DNA of 64,000 nt, taken from Terasakiispira papahanaumokuakeensis. GTDB taxonomy: Bacteria > Pseudomonadota > Gammaproteobacteria > Pseudomonadales > Halomonadaceae. The stretch spans positions 496,001 through 560,000 of the forward strand of contig NZ_MDTQ01000001.1 of assembly GCF_001709345.1 (NCBI RefSeq), read 5' to 3'. The position numbers were made by a program, and so were the translations under genes. Positions 57,938 through 64,000 of the stretch are shown piece by piece; position 1 is the stretch's first letter; the number at the start of each line of letters is the position of its first letter. The notes under the pieces are model-generated. The model made no database searches. It had not been told where the DNA came from and was given only the letters and a program-made list of their open reading frames with translations.

Positions 57938-58253
57938 TGCCCACCTCTTTCATTCGTGTTTTTGCAAGATCTAAATCCTTCTTGGGCGTCTTCTGAGACT
58001 TCTTCACAAAGGCATGCAAAACGTAGATACGTTCACCTTTCATGTAGCAGAAAAATGCTCGACCAATGCCTTCCTTAGCTTTAGCACGGATCTCAAAAAG
58101 ACCATCTCCCATAGGTATTGTATGAGGGGGTCCCAGGTTCGCACCATGAGCCTCCATTAATTCCAAAAGCCGAATCATTCTGGCCTGAATCCTCGGCGGC
58201 ATCTCGGTAATGACATCCTCAACACCGCTATAGAAATCAATTATCCACGACAT
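57930..58253 (-). CDS. RelE/HigB-type toxin (Gp49-like)
   Basis: A 107-residue RelE-superfamily protein. MSWIIDFYSGVEDVITEMPP, GLFEIRAKAKEGIGRAFFCY and IYVLHAFVKKSQKTPKKDLD are typical of HigB2/Gp49 toxins, which cut mRNA on the ribosome. AAGGA precedes the ATG. The antitoxin gene overlaps its 3' end. Confidence 0.87.
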   Translation of the reverse strand: MSWIIDFYSGVEDVITEMPPRIQARMIRLLELMEAHGANLGPPHTIPMGDGLFEIRAKAKEGIGRAFFCYMKGERIYVLHAFVKKSQKTPKKDLDLAKTRMKEVGNE

Positions 58254-58621
58254 TCATCATCCTTGATTGTTATCATATGGGATAACTTTTAGCCCTGCAA
58301 GTTCCCATTGCTCCAAGTTCTCGTGACCTTATACCACGCTGCTTGGGCCAATTTTCCTATATGCAGAGCTGCGCTTCCATGAAAACCGAAAGCAGGGTGC
58401 AATTATGTGAGTTTATCCGCCCTCTGTTGGGTGGTTCGAAGTGCGAGTTTTGCTTTTGGGATCATGTTGCCTACTCAAAAATGACAATAGCGGTACACTC
58501 ATCAGCTTGGAACCCTTAGACCACGTGACGCTAGAGTATGAGTGGTAATCGCATTAGTCTGGTGTTTGATCAATGGCGGCTGTGTTCATCAGCCTAACTC
58601 CTACCACCAAGTGAGTCTTTT
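58254..58621. other. Divergent higB-mazG spacer
   Basis: 368 bp without a gene. The left end holds the toxin-antitoxin operator. I see no other clear signal besides the weak ribosome binding site (GTGAGT) of the following gene. Confidence 0.5.
58269..58286. promoter_or_regulatory. Palindromic operator of the toxin-antitoxin pair
   Basis: GTTATC-N6-GATAAC (58269-58286), 16 bp ahead of the toxin start. The size and position fit autoregulation by the XRE antitoxin. Confidence 0.6.
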
Positions 58622-58978
58622 ATGTCTGACCCATTCAAGTCGCTTCACGATGCCATGAATCAATTTGCCGCCGAGCGCGACTGGGATCAATTCCATTCGC
58701 CCAAGAACCTTGCCATGGCGTTAACGGTCGAGGCGGCTGAACTTCAGGAGTGTTTCCAATGGTTGACTGAAGCGCAGGCTAAGGATTTAGACGAGCAGCA
58801 GCTGGCCGCCGTGCGTGATGAAATTGCCGATGTTCAACTGTATCTGATTCGGCTGGCGGGCAAACTGGAGGTGGATATCGAAGCCGCCTGCTGGGCCAAA
58901 ATGAAGAAAAATGCGGACAAGTACCCGGCCGACCTTGTGAAAGGCAGTGCTAAAAAATACACGCATTATCAGGATTGA
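58622..58978 (+). CDS. MazG-like nucleotide pyrophosphohydrolase (dCTPase type)
   Basis: A 118-residue all-alpha NTP pyrophosphatase. The metal-binding helix pair is visible in LTVEAAELQECFQW (EAAELQE) and RDEIADVQLYLIRLAGKL. W-D-x-F-H-S-P-K-N near residue 20-28 is the signature of the RS21-C6/dCTPase-like branch that clears modified dNTPs. It is a single-domain protein, unlike MazG. Whether it is backbone or part of the defence island is unclear. Confidence 0.88.
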   Translation: MSDPFKSLHDAMNQFAAERDWDQFHSPKNLAMALTVEAAELQECFQWLTEAQAKDLDEQQLAAVRDEIADVQLYLIRLAGKLEVDIEAACWAKMKKNADKYPADLVKGSAKKYTHYQD

Positions 58979-59032
58979 AGTGTTGCCGTAATGTTCACTT
59001 CTGACTTGAACCGCGACGGAAGTTCTGCTGCC

Positions 59033-59222
59033 AGTTTAACTTCTTCGTGGAAAATGGCCTGAAATGGCTGCTCTGTGATTGAAGTTAAACTAATGTGGTT
59101 TATTTTTTACTCTAAAACCGGAGCTTAAGGCCGTTTTTCGCCGTGAAAATAAACCATTTGCTGCATAAGATTCCGTATGGTGACGTCGTGACGACCCCGG
59201 GCTGGCACCGCACGGCGTCACC
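59033..59222. other. Three consecutive inverted repeats, function unknown
   Basis: Repeat 1 is AGTTTAACTTC (59033-59043) with GAAGTTAAACT (59081-59091). Repeat 2 is TGGTTTATTTT (59096-59106) with AAAATAAACCA (59146-59156). Repeat 3 is GGTGACGTCGTG (59179-59190) with CACGGCGTCACC (59211-59222, one G-T). The first two are perfect over 11 bp with loops of 37-39 nt. They lie one after another in the gap of about 370 bp between the MazG-like gene and the frameshifted remnant. Possible explanations are a structured RNA, an island-edge recombination site or terminators. Confidence 0.55.
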
Positions 59223-59352
59223 TCGGATCAGGCACACAAGCTTCACCAATGGTGCGGCGTGCCCTGGCGGTTTAACGGACTAAGTCGACTTCTCCTTATA
59301 TCCTTTAAGCGCTAGGCTGTTACGCATAATTACGCCACACGCAGGGGATGAC

Positions 59353-59819
59353 ATGGCGAACAGCAGGGAACAGTGGAACGTCACCAAGGTCGTGTCTGCC
59401 GGCGGCTGGGAGTGCGTCAGCTGGCTGGAATTGCCCCACTATCGCCTCACCAAGCTTGAAGAGGAACTACTTCTCCTGGAAGTGGCCGGGAAGGACACGA
59501 CCTTACTTCGGTCAACGATGTCCGCTCTGGCAAGCCCCACGACCCCGAGAAGCTGCACTACGCCCACGGCATCGCCGACCGTATCGAATGCGACGAAGCG
59601 GTAATGGCCCAGGTGCGCCGCCACAGCGAAGACCAGATGATGCACGGCCTCCTCCCGAATAAGGTCATTGACGCCGTGCTTGATGCCCTCAGCGGCCACG
59701 AGAAGCTCAGCATGCCGCTGCTGGAGCGCGAGGTTTCGCTACAGATTCTAAAGATGCTGGTGGGTAGGTCTGGACAAAATGGAAGACAAATAAATGAGTT
59801 TTCCAATTTTGATTATTAA
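59353..59819 (+). pseudogene. Frameshifted gene remnant, unrecognised
   Basis: A frame from ATG 59353 (MANSREQWNVTKVVSAGGWE, with AGGGGA upstream) makes sense to about residue 50. Near 59505-59525 a shift of one base moves the coherent reading into another frame. The second frame continues DLTSVNDVRSGKPHDPEK then HGIADRIECDEAVMAQVRRH and stops at 59819. Joined, it would be about 155 residues, helical and charged, perhaps a fragment of a larger protein. I do not recognise the family. Confidence 0.55.
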
Positions 59820-59915
59820 AGGCGCAGCTAAAAGAACTCATACCCAATTTCCCTTAATATTATATTTATAGTGACGAATGAAAGTACGTAGGGCATCTGA
59901 TTACTAGGAGCTACC

Positions 59916-61787
59916 ATGTGGCATGACAACGAGACAACAGTTGACTATGTCAACTTCAGGCTTGTAGCTAAAGCCTGCGCTGAGCTAATTCGAGAGACAG
60001 GGGAAGAGCCCATCTCCGTCGGCATATCTGGTGGTTGGGGGATGGGGAAGTCCTCTCTCGTTCGCATGGTTGCATCCGAACTAGCATCTGACCAAGCAGC
60101 CGACAGCAAATCTAGTAAATTGAATGGCCAGAAGTATATAGTTATTACATTCAATCCTTGGCTCTATCAAGGATTTGAAGATGCCCGCACAGCGCTTCTG
60201 CAAACTGTAGGAGATGCTGTTCTCAAGCAGGCAGAGCAAGACGAAAAGTTGTTGGACAAGGCGAATTCGCTCGTTAAACGAATTAATCTCCTACGCTTGG
60301 CTCAGCTTGGCGGAGAAGTGGCTGCAACGATTCTCACTGGTGTTCCGGTTGGTTTAATTGGCAAAGTGGTGGACACAGGATCTGAGGCATGGAGAAGCCA
60401 GTCTGTTCAAGATGGTGTTTCGGCTGCGAGAGAGATACCTGGTGCCACGAAAGGCCTTTTAAACGAAGCTGAGCCCACATCGTTGCCCAAGGAAATCCAA
60501 TCCTTTAGGGATGCGCTAGAGAATCTCCTTGAAGAGCTAGATATCACTTTGGTCGTCTTTGTCGACGACCTTGATAGATGCCTGCCAAAAACAGCGATTT
60601 CCACTCTAGAAGCGATTCGACTGCTGCTATTTCTGCGAAGAAGTGCCTTTGTTATCGCAGCGGACGATGTTTTCATTCGAGGTGCCGTACGTGTGCACTT
60701 TGCAGGTACTGGTCTTGATGATGACATTGTAACTAGCTACTTCGATAAATTGATTCAAGTGCCTTTACGTGTGCCGAGGCTGGGGCCTAATGAGACCAAA
60801 GCCTATACGGCATTACTATTCCTTGAGCGTGCCTATCGAAATGATCAACTGGACTCTGAGAGTTTTGATATTGCGAAAGAAAAAGTCGAAGCGAGGTTAA
60901 GAGAGACTTGGACTGGGAAGTCTGTAGATTTGACATTCTTGGAAAGCTTAGTTCCAAAGGAAAACACAGATCTGGTTGGACTTATGGGGTTGGCAGAGAG
61001 GCTGGCCCCCCTGTTATTTAGTGCTAGTTCAGTTCAAGCTAATCCGAGGTTGGTTAAACGCTTCCTCAATACGGTTTTTCTTAGAAAGGTGCTTGCTAGA
61101 CCTCAAAATATCGACGTGGATATTCAGGTTTTATCTAAATGGCACCTGCTAGAGCGATGTGATGAAACAATTGCTAATGCCATTGCCGAGAAGGTATCTG
61201 CAACGAACGAAGGGAAGGTCGAAATTCTTCGTGAAGCGGAGGAAGCTGCAAAAGATCCAGAAAGTGAACTTCCTAAACTTTTTGGGGACAAGGCTTTTAC
61301 TCGTGAGTGGCTCACGCTTGAGCCGCTTTTGGGTGACATGGACTTGCGGCCGATACTGCATCTTAGTCGTGACAGTACCATTAGAGACTTCGGTGCAGAT
61401 GACCTTGATAAAGCCGGAAAGGCATTGCGTGATTCGCTAATTTCCGCTCGAACATCGAATGAAGCGTTGAGGCAGCAAATCCAACAAGCTGGAGAAGTCC
61501 AGTCTGGGCTCGCCATGGCACGTGCATGGGAAGCCAAGAGATATAGTCGATCCTGGCAGAAGCATGAAGAAGTTCTTATGCTGATCGAGGTTTGTCGAAT
61601 TCATTCCAGTGTGGGATCACGGGCAGCGGCATTAATCAGCCAAGCTCCTGTCGCTCATCTCGCGCCAGGCCTTGTATCTGCGCTAACTGAGTGTGCTTGG
61701 GCGAAGGAGGTTTTGGAAAAGTGGGTGAAGGATGGAGAGACACCCGCTCCCGTGAAGAGAGCGATCACGAATGCGAGGGAACAATAA
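59916..61787 (+). CDS. qatA: Qat anti-phage system KAP-family ATPase QatA
   Basis: A 623-residue KAP-type P-loop NTPase. Walker A is GGWGMGKSS with Lys45. The mid-segment has FNPWLYQGFEDA. Walker B is VFVDDLDRCLP with Asp217 and Asp218, followed by AFVIAADD, both hallmarks of the KAP family. A hydrophobic stretch between the Walker motifs (GGEVAATILTGVPVGLIGKV) may touch the membrane. AGGAG lies before ATG 59916. It is followed without a gap by QatB, QatC and QatD homologues, which fixes the identity. The Qat system blocks phage, but the mechanism is not settled. Confidence 0.88.
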   Translation: MWHDNETTVDYVNFRLVAKACAELIRETGEEPISVGISGGWGMGKSSLVRMVASELASDQAADSKSSKLNGQKYIVITFNPWLYQGFEDARTALLQTVGDAVLKQAEQDEKLLDKANSLVKRINLLRLAQLGGEVAATILTGVPVGLIGKVVDTGSEAWRSQSVQDGVSAAREIPGATKGLLNEAEPTSLPKEIQSFRDALENLLEELDITLVVFVDDLDRCLPKTAISTLEAIRLLLFLRRSAFVIAADDVFIRGAVRVHFAGTGLDDDIVTSYFDKLIQVPLRVPRLGPNETKAYTALLFLERAYRNDQLDSESFDIAKEKVEARLRETWTGKSVDLTFLESLVPKENTDLVGLMGLAERLAPLLFSASSVQANPRLVKRFLNTVFLRKVLARPQNIDVDIQVLSKWHLLERCDETIANAIAEKVSATNEGKVEILREAEEAAKDPESELPKLFGDKAFTREWLTLEPLLGDMDLRPILHLSRDSTIRDFGADDLDKAGKALRDSLISARTSNEALRQQIQQAGEVQSGLAMARAWEAKRYSRSWQKHEEVLMLIEVCRIHSSVGSRAAALISQAPVAHLAPGLVSALTECAWAKEVLEKWVKDGETPAPVKRAITNAREQ

Positions 61788-62654
61788 ATGGGTACATCTA
61801 CCTCAAGCGCTGGTGCGGGTGCTGGTACATCATTTGACCCTCCATGGTTAGACGATGCCGGGGACAGCATTGATACTGGTTGCGCGGATACTCCCTTGAG
61901 CCCCAGCACAGACCCTAGTGATGATGCTGATGGAGATAAGAGCGAAGGGGATGATGAAAACCAAGCTACACCCCCAGCTGGATCGCCCATAGCTCCACCT
62001 GGGCGATATCAACAAGCTCGAGGAGCTTTGACGGGATTTATCCGGTCTGGTAGCGACTCTGACCTTCGCCGGGGGATTTCAAGCTTCGTTAAGAAGGGTA
62101 TGGGAGGAGCTTCTAGAGCTGGGAGTCGCATGCGAACTAGCGCAATTGCGGCCTCTTCTTTGGGCGGGTTCTTGGCCACAGCCCGTGATGCTACAGATCC
62201 AAGCATCAATGCATGGGTTGATTCAATTAAGCAGCGCGGACTTTCTGCGAAGAATACCGCTCTCGAAGTTGTGCAGAGGTTGATTCCATCTGGAGGTAGT
62301 GTCGATGAAGAATCTGCAAAGCATGCCATGGATAATGCTATTGCACACCTTTATGAAATGGATCCGGCAACAGATATTTTTAACCTTACAGATGACCAGA
62401 TCGCCAGTTTGATGGCGTACACAGTAGCTTTCGACGTTTATAACCGGGTCCAGCTTGAGCTGGGACGAGTCTTCGAGAAGCTTAAGTATGCTCCACAGCT
62501 TGTACAAAATCGTTTGGGGCAGGTGCTCGACTACATCATAGTAGTCGTCAATAGGTCTATGGAAAAAGTCCGCGCTGGCGGGGTGGAACGCCCCATGCGA
62601 GATATCGCAAATGCAGCGTTAAGAGATGCACTGACGGTGTTTGCTGAATCATGA
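61788..62654 (+). CDS. qatB: Qat anti-phage system protein QatB
   Basis: A 288-residue protein that starts on the base after the qatA stop. Residues 1-75 are low-complexity Gly/Ser/Asp/Pro-rich (MGTSTSSAGAGAGTSF). The rest is helical (YQQARGALTGFIRSGSDSDL, LATARDATDPSINAWVDSIK). It has no known catalytic motif. Identification rests on its place between QatA and QatC and on its general size and layout. The stop overlaps qatC in ATGA. Confidence 0.82.
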   Translation: MGTSTSSAGAGAGTSFDPPWLDDAGDSIDTGCADTPLSPSTDPSDDADGDKSEGDDENQATPPAGSPIAPPGRYQQARGALTGFIRSGSDSDLRRGISSFVKKGMGGASRAGSRMRTSAIAASSLGGFLATARDATDPSINAWVDSIKQRGLSAKNTALEVVQRLIPSGGSVDEESAKHAMDNAIAHLYEMDPATDIFNLTDDQIASLMAYTVAFDVYNRVQLELGRVFEKLKYAPQLVQNRLGQVLDYIIVVVNRSMEKVRAGGVERPMRDIANAALRDALTVFAES

Positions 62655-63907
62655 AAATAATATGTTCTAGTGTTGATGAATTACCCACTTCATTGCCTCC
62701 ACATGCACGCGCATTCACTTTCTTGGCTTCATCATCACAGCCAGAGGTTGGTCGAATCGCCCATGGCTGGGCCAAGAAATTAGAAAAAGCGGGCTACGCG
62801 CCTTCAGTCCCTGTTTGGGACTTTGTGCTTTTTTGCTTCGCTGTCTACGCAGCCGATATAGCTGTCCTTCGTAAGGAAAGCGAGGATGGATGGACACGAC
62901 AAATTGAGCTTGAAATAACTCTTAACGACCCGAGCCCATGGGAAAGAAACCGAAAGATCGCAGAGAATATGCTGCGGGTACTAACGGGTGATTTCTGGGA
63001 GCTTCGATTCCGTGAAGGCGGCCCAACTCCACCAAGAGGCCAGCGTCGACTCTGCGACCGTGACTGTGTAGCACTTCTTTCCGGTGGTCTCGACAGCTTG
63101 GTAGGTGGCATTGATATTGTTGCGAGCGGGCGAAGGCCGATTTTTGTATCGCAGCTTGCTTTTGAGGATTCAGCTCGGCAAGTTAGCTACGCCAGAGCAC
63201 TTGGTGGCGGCGACTGGCATCAGCAGTGGAGTCATCGTGTTGTATTTAAGGGAAAGAAAGAAACATCTACAAGAGCTCGTTCAATGGCCTTCTATGGCTT
63301 GGCTGTTCTTGCAACATCACTCCTTTCCAGCACACAGCCAGAGGTTCTAGTGCCAGAGAATGGTTTCATTAGCCTTAATCCGCCACTGCTACCTGGAAGG
63401 ATGTCTAGCCTCAGCACTAGAACTACACACCCGTTGTTCATGCGAATGCTACAGGAGTTGCTCAAAGGTTTAGATATCGAAGCGCGGTTGCACATGCCCT
63501 ATCGGTTCAAAACAAAAGGGGAAATGCTTCGAGAATGTTCCGATCAGGCAGCTCTCGAAAGGTATGCTTGTGACTCCACAAGCTGTGGCCGATTTCGGAC
63601 TTACAACCGAATGCATTGCGGACGCTGCGTACCGTGTATGGTTAGAAAAGCTGCAATTCATCACTGGGGGCTTGCCGACACGACAAAATACAAGTTTTCA
63701 TCTCTTTCCTCATCTGGCAAGACGAGCGCAGATGATCCCATGGCGGTAGCATGTGCGGTTCTTTCTGCTGAGCAGTCTGGCATTGACTCTTTTCTTGGGG
63801 CAACTCTTTCTTTTGCGCCTCTGGACGATCGTCAAAAATATCGACGTGTTATTGAGGAAGGGTTAAGAGAGCTCGCAGTGTTGCTTCGAAAAGATGGTGT
63901 GATCTAA
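62651..63907 (+). CDS. qatC: Qat anti-phage system QueC-like protein QatC
   Basis: A 418-residue PP-loop protein. The ATP-pyrophosphatase motif LLSGGLDSLVGG starts with Ser144. A zinc-binding cluster near residues 310-335 (CDSTSCGRF, HCGRCVPCMVRK) matches QueC, the 7-cyano-7-deazaguanine synthase, with a longer N-terminal domain. In Qat it is thought to perform a QueC-like reaction within defence, with substrate unknown. It overlaps qatB by 4 nt and qatD by 1 nt, so the four genes are tightly coupled. Confidence 0.88.
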   Translation: MKIICSSVDELPTSLPPHARAFTFLASSSQPEVGRIAHGWAKKLEKAGYAPSVPVWDFVLFCFAVYAADIAVLRKESEDGWTRQIELEITLNDPSPWERNRKIAENMLRVLTGDFWELRFREGGPTPPRGQRRLCDRDCVALLSGGLDSLVGGIDIVASGRRPIFVSQLAFEDSARQVSYARALGGGDWHQQWSHRVVFKGKKETSTRARSMAFYGLAVLATSLLSSTQPEVLVPENGFISLNPPLLPGRMSSLSTRTTHPLFMRMLQELLKGLDIEARLHMPYRFKTKGEMLRECSDQAALERYACDSTSCGRFRTYNRMHCGRCVPCMVRKAAIHHWGLADTTKYKFSSLSSSGKTSADDPMAVACAVLSAEQSGIDSFLGATLSFAPLDDRQKYRRVIEEGLRELAVLLRKDGVI

Positions 63908-64000
63908 TGGATTTTCATTGTCATCTAGACCTTTATCCTAATGCCTTGCAAGTCTACGCTGAGGCATTGGGATCGGTCGAATTTGTTTGGTTAGTGACTA
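63907..64000 (+). CDS. qatD: Qat anti-phage system TatD-like nuclease QatD, 5' part
   Basis: ATG 63907 overlaps the qatC stop in TAATG. The 31 codons present read MDFHCHLDLYPNALQVYAEA and go on to the window end. The HxH metal motif (HCH) at the first strand is that of TatD-type metallo-DNases. The rest lies outside the window. Confidence 0.85.
   Translation, partial: MDFHCHLDLYPNALQVYAEALGSVEFVWLVT

Noticed and set aside
59348-59662. 104-codon Arg/Pro-rich frame
   Set aside because: It is an out-of-frame reading of the frameshifted remnant, whose two true frames give coherent protein sequence.

Overview
The window looks like a chromosome segment of a gammaproteobacterium close to the Pseudomonadales/Oceanospirillales border (Halomonas- or Pseudomonas-like). 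The evidence is the gene order rpe/gph/trpE, trpG-trpD-trpC, amgK-murU diverging from lptD-surA-pdxA-rsmA-apaH-glpE, and cca-folK-folB-tsaD / rpsU-dnaG-rpoD-tRNA. Base composition is moderate. This assignment rests on synteny and recognised proteins only.

Backbone, 1-31,000. A partial diguanylate cyclase, a two-helix K+ channel and a HIT protein are followed by an acetyl-phosphate pair (PTA/PTB-type transferase plus acetate kinase), coq7, fumC and an OsmC-like protein. The tryptophan genes trpE, trpG, trpD and trpC follow, with a possible trpL leader peptide ahead of trpE. Then come gph, a type II NADH dehydrogenase, rpe, and a coiled-coil protein behind a good sigma-28 promoter match. Next are a DUF3530-type exported protein, djlA, the murU-amgK cell-wall recycling pair, the lptD-to-glpE block (without apaG), and the flagellar outer-ring genes flgT and flgP.

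Rhs toxin island, 31,100-46,350. One full-length Rhs protein and two 5'-truncated Rhs copies lie in series. Each ends in a different C-terminal toxin and is followed at once by its own small immunity gene. Two tips are related HH-motif nucleases of the HNH/Endo VII type, and one looks like a deaminase. Each immunity gene is followed by a shared box of about 40 bp. Two duplicated units of about 900 bp sit between the modules. Each holds a structured RNA with the layout of C4 antisense RNA (a1-b1-b'a'-a2-b2, where b2 is the ribosome binding site), a 167-residue protein and a REPIN-like inverted repeat. A HEPN-type protein gene with an attC-like site sits between the first and second modules like an integron cassette. 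Decayed rhs and IS256 remnants mark the right edge.

Backbone again, 46,378-55,073: cca, folK, folB, tsaD, rpsU, dnaG, rpoD and tRNA-Ile2(CAU).

Defence island, 55,100-64,000. After the tRNA come a three-domain nuclease-helicase-S24 protein, a HigBA-type toxin-antitoxin pair with a palindromic operator, a MazG-like pyrophosphohydrolase, three consecutive unexplained inverted repeats, a frameshifted gene remnant, and a Qat anti-phage operon (qatA, qatB, qatC and the first 31 codons of qatD).
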